Below are positions 17,021-24,930 of a stretch of DNA of 46,628 bases, piece by piece. The position numbers were made by a program, and so were the translations under genes. Origin of the DNA: Bacillota bacterium (lineage in GTDB: Bacteria; Bacillota; Clostridia; Tissierellales; Peptoniphilaceae); contig JAEZWM010000040.1 in the NCBI GenBank assembly GCA_023443025.1, positions 1 to 46,628 on the forward strand, given 5' to 3'. Position 1 is the first letter of the stretch. Each line of letters opens with the position of its first letter. The notes under the pieces were generated by a model. That model was given only the letters and a program-made list of their open reading frames with translations, ran no database searches and had not been told where the DNA came from.

Positions 17021-17088
17021 GTGTGATGCAGGCGGTGTGATATTAATTCGGATAATATAATAATGGATTTGCTTAGGTGGAAAGTGCG

Positions 17089-17130
17089 TGGTTTAGAAGA
17101 TTTAAAGTAAAATCAGAGTCCTCCCCTACG
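17089..17130. repeat. Direct repeat A, copy 2
   Basis: Second copy of the unit at 16521; ends TCCCCTACGA. Confidence 0.75.
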
Positions 17131-17164
17131 AAAGATTGTTGATATAAAACATATAAGACAATGG

Positions 17165-17193
17165 TAATGGAAGTGTGGGCACATCCTCTACGT
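17165..17193. repeat. Direct repeat B, copy 2
   Basis: Second copy of the unit at 16991, with a one-base deletion and with CACATCC in place of CACTTCC, weakening the hairpin. It ends in the shared CTACGT tail. Confidence 0.7.
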
Positions 17194-17273
17194 TTTATAT
17201 AAAAATTCCCGACTCACTACCGGTCTTTGACTACCAATTCCGACTTTCTCCTCTACTATTAAGATAAACCAAA

Positions 17274-17299
17274 AAAGACCGATATCAATCGGCCTTTTG
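17274..17299 (-). terminator. Terminator of the fructose operon
   Basis: On the minus strand AAAAGGCCGAT and ATCGGTCTTTT pair around a four-base loop, followed by a T-run. It begins just past the fruA stop. Confidence 0.8.
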
Positions 17300-17304
17300 T
17301 TTAT

Positions 17305-19212
17305 TTATGCTTGTGGTTTTCTTTTTAAGATTCCAAGTAGTACTGCACCAACAACGGTTCCGACTACAAGTGAAACCAGGTACATAAGTGCATTACCAAC
17401 TACCGGGAACACGAATATTCCTCCATGTGGAGCCATAAGCGTACATCCAAACAGCATTGACAGTCCTCCTGCAACTGCTGATCCTGCTATACATGCAGGT
17501 AATACTCTTAGTGGATCCGCCGCTGCAAACGGGATTGCTCCTTCAGTTATAAATGAAAGTCCCATGATAAAGTTTACCGGTCCGGATTTTCTTTCAGTTT
17601 CTGTAAATTTGTTTTTAAACAGTATCGTAGCAAGTGCTATAGCTGTTGGTGGAACCATTCCACCTATCATAACCGCTGCCATTATATTGTAGTTTCCTGC
17701 TGCTATTGAAGCAGTTCCAAATACATATGCAGCCTTGTTAAATGGTCCACCCATATCTATCGCCATCATTCCGCCTAAGATGACTCCGAGGATTACAGAA
17801 CTTACACCTTGTAATCCTTCGAGCCATGAGTTAAGGCCGGTATTTATTACCCCAACAACAGGTTCAATGATATAGAACATAGAAAGTCCAATGAGAAGTA
17901 TTCCAAGTAATGGATATATAAGGATGGGTCTTATTCCGTCCAGACTCTTAGGTAATGATTCAGTCGCTTTCATTAAAAACTTTACAATATATCCGGCTAA
18001 AAACCCTGCCGCAAGAGCTCCTAAAAATCCACTCTTTCCAGCTGCTGCAATCGCTCCTCCAACTATACCTACTGCAAGTCCCGGTCTATCCGCGATACTT
18101 AAAGCTATAAAGCCTGCAAGGATTGGAAGCATAAATCCAAAAGCTGTTCCCCCAATCTCCTTAAACATAGCAGCTATAGGAGTTATCGAACCAAAGTTTC
18201 CTCTTAGTTCTTCCGGAAGTGCGTTCATGTCGACTGCAAAGCTATCTATTAAAAACGCAAGTGCAATTAATATCCCGCCCCCGACTACAAATGGAAGCAT
18301 GTGTGATACTCCACTCATAAGGTCTTTGTATATCTTATGACCTATGCTGTCGGATCCTCTGTCTTCCACCGATTGAGTGTCGCTTGATGCAGTGAATAGT
18401 TTCGTATTTTCATCCAGTGCTTTTTCTATTAATTCTCCAGGTTTTGATATCCCATCTGACACTTTTGTTTCTACTACTCTTTTACCGTTAAATCTAGTCA
18501 TTGGTACAGCTGTGTCTGATGCAACTATTATCCCATCCGCCTCAGCTATCTCGCTATCGGTTAGGACATTTTTAGCTCCGCCGGACCCTCTTGTTTCAAC
18601 TTTTATTTCATATCCCAGTTCTTTAGCTTTTTTCTCAAGTGCCTCTTGAGCCATATAAGTATGTGCGATTCCTGTTGGACAACCGGTAACTGCAAGAAGT
18701 TTTTTAGTTCCACTTGTCACTACTTCTACCGCTTCTGCTGCCATAGGCTCTTCTTTTTCTTCCTGTGCTCTATCTATAATTTCGATAAATTCATCGACTG
18801 ATTTTGCATCTACCAAACTATTTATAAAGTTCGAATCCATAAGCATCATCGAAAGCTTACTTAACATTTCCAGGTGAACATCTGAGTCTTCAGCAGGTGC
18901 AGCTATTAAGAATATTAATTTAGTAGGTTCCCCATCCAATGATTCATAATCAACTCCGGCCGGTACTGTCATTGCAGCAATTCCGGGATTCATAACCGCT
19001 TCTGATTTTCCATGAGGAATAGCAACGCCTTCACCAACCCCTGTTGTACCTTCTTCTTCTCTTGCAAATACTCTCTTTTCAAATGTATCTCTGTCTGATA
19101 TCCTGCCACTGGCCATCATTAAATCGACAACACGATGTATAGCATCTGCCTTATCCTTACACTCTGCCCCGATTTTAATACTTTCTCTTGAAATTAAATC
19201 CGTAATTTTCAT
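17305..19212 (-). CDS. fruA: Fructose-specific PTS permease, IIABC
   Basis: 635 residues with domain order IIA-IIB-IIC. IIA occupies about 1-150 with phospho-His67 in IPHGKS. IIB occupies about 170-270 with phospho-Cys178 in VTGCPTGIAHTYMA, the fructose-family IIB signature. IIC occupies about 295-630 with eight or more membrane helices and the motifs FVVGGGILIALAF, ITEGAIPFAAADPLRVLP and MAPHGGIFVFP. It imports fructose as fructose-1-phosphate, using phosphate relayed from HPr. The start codon overlaps the fruK stop by one base (TAATG), so it is translationally coupled. It is expected to be induced by fructose-1-phosphate through FruR. Confidence 0.95.
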   Translation of the reverse strand: MKITDLISRESIKIGAECKDKADAIHRVVDLMMASGRISDRDTFEKRVFAREEEGTTGVGEGVAIPHGKSEAVMNPGIAAMTVPAGVDYESLDGEPTKLIFLIAAPAEDSDVHLEMLSKLSMMLMDSNFINSLVDAKSVDEFIEIIDRAQEEKEEPMAAEAVEVVTSGTKKLLAVTGCPTGIAHTYMAQEALEKKAKELGYEIKVETRGSGGAKNVLTDSEIAEADGIIVASDTAVPMTRFNGKRVVETKVSDGISKPGELIEKALDENTKLFTASSDTQSVEDRGSDSIGHKIYKDLMSGVSHMLPFVVGGGILIALAFLIDSFAVDMNALPEELRGNFGSITPIAAMFKEIGGTAFGFMLPILAGFIALSIADRPGLAVGIVGGAIAAAGKSGFLGALAAGFLAGYIVKFLMKATESLPKSLDGIRPILIYPLLGILLIGLSMFYIIEPVVGVINTGLNSWLEGLQGVSSVILGVILGGMMAIDMGGPFNKAAYVFGTASIAAGNYNIMAAVMIGGMVPPTAIALATILFKNKFTETERKSGPVNFIMGLSFITEGAIPFAAADPLRVLPACIAGSAVAGGLSMLFGCTLMAPHGGIFVFPVVGNALMYLVSLVVGTVVGAVLLGILKRKPQA

Positions 19213-20129
19213 TATTTCACCTCTTCAATATTTATCTGATTAAGTAGTGCTTCTATTTCTTCTTTTGTTCCCAGCTGTTCAGAAAATGCACTTGCACTCC
19301 CAGAAGCTAAACCATATTTAAATGCATCTTTAAAATTACCAAATTTTATATATCCATATATAAATCCTGCAACCATGGAGTCTCCTGCACCGACTGAATT
19401 TACAAGTTTACCCGCAGGTGGTTTTGCCGCATACTGCAGTCCATCCTCCGTTAAGAGAACCGCTCCTTCACCACCCATCGACACCAATATATTTCTAAAT
19501 CCCCTTTCCTGAAGCAGTTTTCCGTACTTAACTGCGTCCTGTTTATCCTTCACTTCTACATCAAAAAGCTCCCCGAGCTCTTCGTGATTTGGCTTAATTA
19601 AAAACGGACTATGCTCTGCTACACTAAGCAGTTGTTCTTTGGTGGCATCGACTACAACATTTACTTCACTTGATACTCTCTCCATTATTCTCTTATATGT
19701 GTCCTTACTCATATCCCTGGCAATATTTCCTGAAAGTACGAGCATATCACCTACTTTTAGTTTTTTTAATTCCTCAACAATCTTTTCTAAATCAGATTCT
19801 GTGACCGACGGTCCCATCCCATTGATTGCAGTTTCTTCATCCGACCTGACCTTAGTGTTGATTCTGGTCATTCCACCATCAACTTTAATCATCTTACTCT
19901 TTATCCCTTTGCTATCAAGGATTCGGATTAACTCATCTCCTGTAAACCCGGCAACAAATCCGAGTGCGGTCGATTCCATACCTAGATTATTTAGAACTTG
20001 ACTGACATTTATTCCTTTACCTCCCGGTAGAATGTATTCAGAATGAGTTCTATTAATCTTTCCGGCTTTAAATTGATCGATATCCACTATATAGTCGAGC
20101 GATGGATTTAATGATAATGTCGTGATCAT
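19212..20129 (-). CDS. fruK: 1-phosphofructokinase
   Basis: 305 residues of the PfkB/ribokinase family: N-terminal TLSLNPSLDYIVDIDQFKAGKINRT, the glycine-rich LPGGKGINVSQVLNNLG, and the C-terminal VNSVGAGDSMVAGFIYG with the catalytic Asp. It phosphorylates fructose-1-phosphate to fructose-1,6-bisphosphate. It is the first gene of the fruK-fruA operon, behind a near-consensus promoter and facing divergent fruR. AAGGAGG stands before the ATG. Confidence 0.95.
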   Translation of the reverse strand: MITTLSLNPSLDYIVDIDQFKAGKINRTHSEYILPGGKGINVSQVLNNLGMESTALGFVAGFTGDELIRILDSKGIKSKMIKVDGGMTRINTKVRSDEETAINGMGPSVTESDLEKIVEELKKLKVGDMLVLSGNIARDMSKDTYKRIMERVSSEVNVVVDATKEQLLSVAEHSPFLIKPNHEELGELFDVEVKDKQDAVKYGKLLQERGFRNILVSMGGEGAVLLTEDGLQYAAKPPAGKLVNSVGAGDSMVAGFIYGYIKFGNFKDAFKYGLASGSASAFSEQLGTKEEIEALLNQINIEEVK

Positions 20130-20140
20130 ATTGCCTCCTT

Positions 20141-20272
20141 TTTTGAATAGTTTTGACTGTTTTTGATTTATTTAATTATATTATACCAATTCTAGAATCA
20201 TTGTCAAGCATATTCAATCATATTTAGTCGCTTTTATTAAATATTTGACTGATTTTGATTGATATGTCAAAA
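20141..20272. promoter_or_regulatory. fruK-fruR divergent control region with phased TTTTGA operator repeats
   Basis: The minus-strand fruK promoter is TTGACA (20207-20202), 16 bases, TATAAT (20185-20180). Three TTTTGA units start at 20141, 20151 and 20161, exactly ten bases apart. Two TCAA units at 20204-20217 and two TTTGA units at 20244 and 20254 show the same period, and a TCAAAA lies at 20267. Ten-base phasing fits cooperative binding of a DeoR-family repressor on one face of the helix. The rightmost units probably control fruR itself. Confidence 0.72.
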
Positions 20273-20290
20273 TATACTTGAGGTGATAAT

Positions 20291-20989
20291 ATGATTAGCG
20301 AACAAAGAAGAGAAGCAATTCTTTCTAAAGTTAATATAGATGGCTCGGTATCGGTTGTTGAACTTGTCGATTTTCTAGGAGTATCCGAATCAACAATTAG
20401 GCGTGATATAGTTAAATTGGATGAGGAGAATCTTTTAAAGAAAGTTCACGGAGGTGCAGTTGCTCTCGAAACTGATCATAGAGTTGATATAAGCAGTCAA
20501 ATTCGTAGTCAGCATAATCTGGACTTAAAGAAGATTATTGCAGAAAAAGCATATATTCACATAAAAGATGGTGATAGAGTCTACATCGATGCAGGTACTA
20601 CGACCTTTGAATTGACGGAGTTTAACCTCCCAAAAAATTCAGTATACATTACCAATGACATTCTTATAGCTCAAAAATTAATTCAGAAATCTCACACGGT
20701 TTTTATACCGGGTGGCGAATTAAAAGAGTCAACCATGGCCGTTATCGGTGAAGAATGTATGGAATCACTGGATAAATGGAATTTTGATATCGGTTTTTTT
20801 GGTGCAAATGCCGTCAATACAACAAATGGTTACACCACACCCGATGCAGGTGAGGGTATGATTAAAAGAAAAGCCCTATTAAGCTGTACTAAAGCATATG
20901 TACTGGCGGATACGTCAAAACTCGGCAAGTCCAGTGCCATCACATTTGCAGATCTTAAAGAAGCAGAACTTATAACCGAGTTTGATTAA
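20291..20989 (+). CDS. fruR: DeoR-family transcriptional regulator of the fructose operon
   Basis: 232 residues. The N-terminal HTH (RREAILSKVNIDGSVSVVELVDFLGVSESTIRRDIVKLDEENLLKKVHGGAV) is a full DeoR signature. The C-terminal sugar-phosphate-binding domain has DAGTTTFEL, the IPGGE segment, FFGANAV and CTKAYVLADTSKLGKSS. It is divergent from fruK, with phased operator repeats between them, so it most likely represses fruKA until fructose-1-phosphate or a related sugar phosphate binds. ATG preceded by GAGGTGATAAT. Confidence 0.9.
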   Translation: MISEQRREAILSKVNIDGSVSVVELVDFLGVSESTIRRDIVKLDEENLLKKVHGGAVALETDHRVDISSQIRSQHNLDLKKIIAEKAYIHIKDGDRVYIDAGTTTFELTEFNLPKNSVYITNDILIAQKLIQKSHTVFIPGGELKESTMAVIGEECMESLDKWNFDIGFFGANAVNTTNGYTTPDAGEGMIKRKALLSCTKAYVLADTSKLGKSSAITFADLKEAELITEFD

Positions 20990-21021
20990 ATCTTAATATC
21001 TTTCTTTAGAAAGGAGGAGAA

Positions 21022-21264
21022 TTAGAAATAAAACTAATTGATTATTATGATGAACATAAAAAGAATATTATAAAAGCCTTTTCGGCACTTTTTATTATTA
21101 GTATTATATTTAAGGAAACTTCATTATTGATACATCTTGCTCTTACTTTTATTGCTATAGTAAGCATGTATTACTTCTTCAAAAAAAGAAAATATCCCGA
21201 AACCATCATCTGGGGTATAATAGCCGGATTTTATTTGTATGGGACGAGTAGGTTTATGTTTTAA
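21022..21264 (+). pseudogene. Small membrane protein ORF lacking a recognisable start codon
   Basis: An 80-codon open frame sits directly behind a strong AAAGGAGG (21011-21018). The codon at the normal start distance is TTA, not ATG, GTG or TTG. The translation looks real: LEIKLIDYYDEHKKNIIKAF, then two or three hydrophobic segments (ALFIISIIF, SLLIHLALTFIAIVSMYYFF, TIIWGIIAGFYLYG). The next in-frame ATG is deep inside. Either TTG has mutated to TTA and the gene is dead, or initiation uses an unusual codon (ATT or ATA follow closely). A strong terminator follows. Family not recognised. Confidence 0.55.
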
Positions 21265-21281
21265 AAATTTAAGCAATAAAC

Positions 21282-21340
21282 AAAGTCCATAAAAGGGTGA
21301 AACCACCACTGGATAAGTGGTGGCTTTTTATGGACTTTTT
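21282..21340. terminator. Long two-part bidirectional terminator
   Basis: The outer stem AAAGTCCATAAAA / TTTTTATGGACTTT and the inner stem CCACCACT / AGTGGTGG are separated by an asymmetric GGGTGAAA bulge, with T-runs on both strands. It separates the small membrane ORF from the converging peroxiredoxin gene, whose stop codon it touches. Confidence 0.82.
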
Positions 21341-22019
21341 ACTTGTCTGCTTTAAATGTTAAGAACCAGTCTTTCATGTCGTAACCTTCGTTCTTAACTA
21401 ATTCCATTCTCTCCTGGATTGCTCCGCAAGTTCCTGGTGGTGGTACAATAACGTCTTTTCCTGGCTCCCAGTTAGCTGGAAGTGCAACTGAGTCTGCATC
21501 CGCTTTTTGTAAACCAAGGATAATTCTCTTGATTTCCGCGAAGTTTCTACCTAGTGAAGCTGGGTAATAAAGGATTGTTCTAATGGTTCCCTTTGGATCG
21601 ATAAAGAATACAGCTCTTACAGCTGCAGTATCTGATTCACCTTGTAGCATTCCGTATTTAGCAGCAACTTCCATTTTAAGGTCTGCAATTACAGGGAATT
21701 CTACATTTGGATTTTCAATTCCTTCCCAAGAATATCCTTTAATAGCGTTTAGCCAACCTAGATGCGCATGAATTGAGTCAATTGAAAGACCTACTAATTC
21801 TGTATTAAGCTCTCTAAACTCTTCTTGCATACATGAAAATGTCATAAACTCAGTAGTACATACCGGAGTAAAATCTGCCGGATGTGAGAATAAAATTACC
21901 CATTTTCCTTCATAGTCATTTGGGAAATGAATGTCTCCTTGTGTAGTTTTTGCTGTAAACTCAGGCGCTCTTGTTCCGATTAATGGAAAGTTTACTTGTG
22001 GTTGCATTTGTTCTGTCAT
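21339..22019 (-). CDS. Peroxiredoxin of the long (Prx6/archaeal-type) group
   Basis: 226 residues. The peroxidatic Cys54 is in HPADFTPVCTTEF. The long C-terminal dimerisation region contains WEPGKDVIVPPPGTCGAIQERM, whose Cys may act as resolving or regulatory cysteine as in archaeal Prx6-type enzymes. It reduces H2O2 and alkyl hydroperoxides in the cytoplasm. The reductant is unknown. It starts two bases after the stop of the PerR-like gene with its own AGGAGG, so the two form an operon expected to respond to peroxide through the upstream Per-box. Confidence 0.9.
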   Translation of the reverse strand: MTEQMQPQVNFPLIGTRAPEFTAKTTQGDIHFPNDYEGKWVILFSHPADFTPVCTTEFMTFSCMQEEFRELNTELVGLSIDSIHAHLGWLNAIKGYSWEGIENPNVEFPVIADLKMEVAAKYGMLQGESDTAAVRAVFFIDPKGTIRTILYYPASLGRNFAEIKRIILGLQKADADSVALPANWEPGKDVIVPPPGTCGAIQERMELVKNEGYDMKDWFLTFKADK

Positions 22020-22021
22020 TA

Positions 22022-22450
22022 TTAATCCTCCTGTGTATTTTTATTGTTAAGGCACTGATTGCAAGTACCTTTTAAAACAATTTCTTCTTTTTTTATATCA
22101 AAGCCTTCAAGGCCTTCATACCTATTTCTATAATCATATGGAAAGTTAAATATCGTTCCACAACTCTCGCATACAAAATGACCGTGATCATCCATAAGTA
22201 AGTCGTATCTTATTTCCTGATTATCAGGTGACATAGTACTTACCAATTTTTTCTCAAGAAATAAATTAAGTGTATTGTATACGGTGGCTTTTGAAAGAGT
22301 AGGCACCTCGTCTATTAATCCTTTATAAATTTCATCGGTAGTAGGATGAGTTTCATTCAGAATTAAATATTCTAGAACCTTAACCCTCTGGAAAGATGGT
22401 TTAATTCCATGTTCTTCTAATAGTTTTAAGGCATCTAATTTATTGTTCAT
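22022..22450 (-). CDS. perR: Fur-family repressor, PerR-like
   Basis: 142 residues from the ATG at 22450; GGAG lies within the upstream in-frame codons. It has the Fur winged helix (IKPSFQRVKVLEYLILNETHPTTDEIY and VPTLSKATVYNTLNLFLEKKLV) and two CxxC pairs (C94/C97 and C130/C133) for structural zinc. His35, Asp83, His89 and His91 match PerR regulatory-site ligands, but the position of the fifth ligand (Asp104 in B. subtilis PerR) seems to be Asn102. That makes peroxide sensing by the usual mechanism less certain. Operon with the peroxiredoxin and an overlapping Per-box support a PerR role. Confidence 0.83.
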   Translation of the reverse strand: MNNKLDALKLLEEHGIKPSFQRVKVLEYLILNETHPTTDEIYKGLIDEVPTLSKATVYNTLNLFLEKKLVSTMSPDNQEIRYDLLMDDHGHFVCESCGTIFNFPYDYRNRYEGLEGFDIKKEEIVLKGTCNQCLNNKNTQED

Positions 22451-22472
22451 GGCCTCTCCTTTCATAAAGCGT

Positions 22473-22520
22473 TTAGAATTATTCTAAATTAATAATACAT
22501 CTAAACTAATATTGTGTCAA
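22473..22520 (-). promoter_or_regulatory. perR-prx promoter with perfect Per-box
   Basis: On the minus strand TTGACA (22520-22515), 17 bases, TATTAT (22497-22492). Just downstream lies the perfect 7-1-7 palindrome TTAGAAT-A-ATTCTAA (22487-22473). It differs from the Per-box consensus TTATAATnATTATAA at one position per arm. Its position over the transcription start predicts autorepression. Confidence 0.85.
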
Positions 22521-22710
22521 GTCTTTTATTGATTATTGTTATTATTAGTTGTTATTTTAAAATATTTTTAGTATTTAAGCTTTGTTTAGCATAATTTCTA
22601 TGTATCCTTTAACTAATTTTACCCGTTTAGGCTATTATATATTTTTCTTCTGAACCATTTTAACTATTTTTTCTAACTATAGTCGGAATACTTATTTCAT
22701 AAAATAAAAA

Positions 22711-22745
22711 AGAGAGTCAGAATTTTACTTATTCTGACTCTCTAA
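22711..22745 (-). terminator. Terminator of the DUF2089-DUF4097 pair
   Basis: AGAGAGTCAGAAT and ATTCTGACTCTCT form a perfect 13-pair stem with a seven-base loop. A T-run follows on the minus strand. Confidence 0.87.
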
Positions 22746-22750
22746 CTGTA

Positions 22751-23839
22751 TTATTCTACATTTATACTGCCGTTTACTGTTGAACCATATAGTCTTAAAG
22801 AATCTTCCGCCTCTTCAGTAAAGCCTTCAGTGTAGGCAATTACATCTTTTCCTTCTTGAACTATGCTAGTAAATCTATCTGATAGATTTACTTTACTTGT
22901 ATGTTTGTTCATCTTATTAAATTCAACTTTTACTCCTCTTACAAAGGATCCTATTCCAATCCTAATGCTACCATTCGTAGTGTAGGTAGATAGTTTAGAG
23001 CAAAGATTCGAAATATCTTGTACTGAAACACTTCCATTGGTGGTTTTAATTTCAGTTTCTTTTACATATAGACCATTCAATACGATTTTTCCATTTGTAC
23101 TTGTTACATGAAGTTCTTTACCACTATGATCTACTATTTCAATCTTAGCATTTGTGGTGTTTAATACGGTTTTTTCTGCTGAATTTGAGTTTAGCATTAA
23201 CTTCCCATTTGTAGATTCAATCTCAAGATAATTTGTTTCCACTAGACCAACTTCTACGCTTCCGTTAGTAGTACTGATATTCATGGATTCAAAAAACCTT
23301 CTTGGGATTGATACCTCAAGATTTAGCTCAAATGGCTGTGAGCCTCCAATATGATAAACAGGCTCGATGATAATGTCTCTATCTTCTTTTTTAAGAACAA
23401 AGAACTCATGATCAAGTCCAACTAATTTTTCATCATAATTGATTTTAGCTCTACACTCGATAAATTCGTTATCCCAAGGATACATTTGGATTCTTCCATT
23501 TCTGATATTTATCTTTAAGTGTGGATTTTCTACTTCAGATATTTCAAGCGACTGTGATTTTTCCGTTCTGGATTTAAATCTACCACTTGAAGTTCCAAAT
23601 CCTATGTTAAAATCTTCAAAGTCGATGTTTTGAATTGTCTCTGAAGTTTTCTTAAATAGTTTTTCAAGTGATGAGGTTATTTTACCAACTACATTTTCCT
23701 CAAAATCTCTAAATTTGTTTTCTTCCTCTTCGCCTAAGCCTTTATCTTCACCCATTGCCTCCAATAGTCTAAGAGCTTCTTCTTCTGAAATCTTGCCTTC
23801 TTTAAGCATATTTAATACCAATAATTTTTCTTCACTCAT
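22751..23839 (-). CDS. DUF4097-family (YvlB-like) protein with N-terminal SHOCT-like segment
   Basis: 362 residues. The N-terminal 35 residues (LLVLNMLKEGKISEEEALRLLEAMGED) match the short helical segment found in YvlB-type proteins. After a linker, residues about 110-330 form a beta-rich region with recurring T-T/S-N-G-S/K units (STTNGSVEV, ESTNGKLML, TSTNGKIVL, KTTNGSVSV, YTTNGSIRI), as in the DUF4097 putative adhesin/beta-helix fold. No signal peptide or membrane helix, so it is cytoplasmic. The preceding DUF2089 gene ends one base before it and carries the same short helical motif at its C-terminus. Related Bacillus operons respond to envelope stress, but here the role is inferred. Confidence 0.85.
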   Translation of the reverse strand: MSEEKLLVLNMLKEGKISEEEALRLLEAMGEDKGLGEEEENKFRDFEENVVGKITSSLEKLFKKTSETIQNIDFEDFNIGFGTSSGRFKSRTEKSQSLEISEVENPHLKINIRNGRIQMYPWDNEFIECRAKINYDEKLVGLDHEFFVLKKEDRDIIIEPVYHIGGSQPFELNLEVSIPRRFFESMNISTTNGSVEVGLVETNYLEIESTNGKLMLNSNSAEKTVLNTTNAKIEIVDHSGKELHVTSTNGKIVLNGLYVKETEIKTTNGSVSVQDISNLCSKLSTYTTNGSIRIGIGSFVRGVKVEFNKMNKHTSKVNLSDRFTSIVQEGKDVIAYTEGFTEEAEDSLRLYGSTVNGSINVE

Positions 23840-23840
23840 T

Positions 23841-24212
23841 TTAAGCCTCCAAATTTAAATTTTCTATCATTTCCGCCGCTTCTTCAGGACTTATTTGTCC
23901 TTCGTTCAGCATGTTCAATATTTCAATCCTGGATTGATCGCTTTCTACTTCGTGACCAAGAGCTGAGATAACTTGGTCCAATCTATTTCTAACTGTTGGA
24001 TAGGAAATACCAAGTTCTTTTTCAATTTCTTTGATACTTCCTCTTTTTCTTACAAAAATCTCTATAAATTCTTTTTCTTCAGCACTTAGCTTTGAAAATT
24101 TATCTTGTCTAAAATGTCCTCTGATTGTCGTATGGCATTTCATACACTCATATTCTTTTATTACTAGATCTCTATCACATACCGGACAGCTGCTTAAATT
24201 TGTCTTAACCAT
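23841..24212 (-). CDS. DUF2089-family zinc-ribbon HTH regulator
   Basis: 123 residues. The N-terminal zinc ribbon has C9-x2-C12 and C23-x2-C26 (SSCPVCDRDL...YECMKCHTTIRGHF). The middle is a sigma-70-region-4-like HTH (LSAEEKEFIEIFVRKRGSIKEIEKELGISYPTVRNRLDQVI). The C-terminus (RIEILNMLNEGQISPEEAAEMIENL) resembles the N-terminus of the adjacent DUF4097 protein, suggesting that the two interact through like segments or share control. It probably regulates its own two-gene operon. Confidence 0.85.
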   Translation of the reverse strand: MVKTNLSSCPVCDRDLVIKEYECMKCHTTIRGHFRQDKFSKLSAEEKEFIEIFVRKRGSIKEIEKELGISYPTVRNRLDQVISALGHEVESDQSRIEILNMLNEGQISPEEAAEMIENLNLEA

Positions 24213-24343
24213 ATCATCACCTCTTGATTTAATAATAGCATCTTAAATTTATGATGTCAAGTTTAAACTTAATATTTTTAATTACAATCTTGTAAGAATT
24301 AAATATAATTAATTCTGATGTTAATTTTATTAATTTACAACAA

Positions 24344-24368
24344 AAAAACCTCCACTAGGGAGGTTTTT
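24344..24368 (-). terminator. Terminator after folT
   Basis: AAAAACCTCC and GGAGGTTTTT pair perfectly over ten bases with loop ACTAG. T-runs occur on both strands. It overlaps the last codons of folT. Confidence 0.85.
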
Positions 24369-24878
24369 ATACATATCTTTTAATTCTATCGAATATGATT
24401 TTAATAAGCAGTGCATATACGGGTATTGAAGGAGCCTGTTTTGCTGCAGCTCTAACCATATTAACATAAAAAGTACCCTTGGCGTATAATAGGTCTATGA
24501 AGAACGGAACTATAATTACCGATGTAATAACCTGACCTACTAACACTCCTACAAATATTTTCCACAACTTGTACTCAGGATGTCTATCTCCAGCAGTTTA
24601 GTAACTAGAATTGGTAACATACCCGTAAGTGCGGATGTAAGTACAAATACCGGATTAAACGCATTTCCTGATGGTCTAACAATAAATCCTACAATATCAG
24701 CCATCGCTCCAACTATAAAGCCCATTACCGGACCAAGAACATATCCTGAGAATATAATTGGGACCCCTCCGAAACTTACGCTGCCTATTCTAAATGTGTT
24801 AATCACTACAGATAGAGCGACAAAAAGACTCGCATATGCAATGCTTCTTGGATTTAAAAAATTTCTACTTCTTTGCAT
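24367..24878 (-). pseudogene. folT: Folate ECF transporter S component, frameshifted
   Basis: Two overlapping frames make one FolT. The first (24549-24878) covers helices 1-4: SIAYASLFVALSVVINTFRI, FGGVPIIFSGYVLGPVMGFIVGAMADIVGFIVRPSGNAFNPVF. The second (24367 to about 24585) supplies LWKIFVGVLVGQVITSVIIVPFFIDLLY and the C-terminal helix. Reading the second frame upstream gives RHPEYKLWKIF, so the break lies at about 24585-24590, where GAGATAGACAT would restore the frame as GAGGATAGACAT. A single lost G is the simplest explanation. A THF riboswitch in front confirms folate specificity. It is either a real null allele or a sequencing error. S components work with shared EcfA/A'/T genes located elsewhere. 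Confidence 0.88.
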
Positions 24879-24930
24879 TAAAAAAACTCCTTTCTAATAT
24901 GACCTGCACATAAGAGAGAAGTTTATCCTA

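Larger units (their letters stand above)
16133..17273. other. 1.1 kb non-coding, repeat-bearing region
   Basis: No ORF of credible composition on either strand. The stretch contains at least two pairs of direct repeats, a 98-base imperfect inverted repeat, several small perfect hairpins (16571-16586; 16606-16622), and a GAACGG...CCGTTC stem with a T-rich tail around 16859-16905. A partial copy of the fruA terminator (AGACCGATATTAATCAGCC) lies near 16255-16273. It looks like a mixture of decayed mobile repeats and possibly a structured RNA. Confidence 0.6.

Noticed and set aside
16513..17193. CRISPR array from the repeated units
   Set aside because: Only two copies of each unit with uneven spacing and no cas genes; not an array.
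17297..18649. Several plus-strand ORFs inside fruA
   Set aside because: Opposite-strand shadows of a well-conserved PTS gene; composition is rich in Pro/Ser/Ala as expected for antisense frames.
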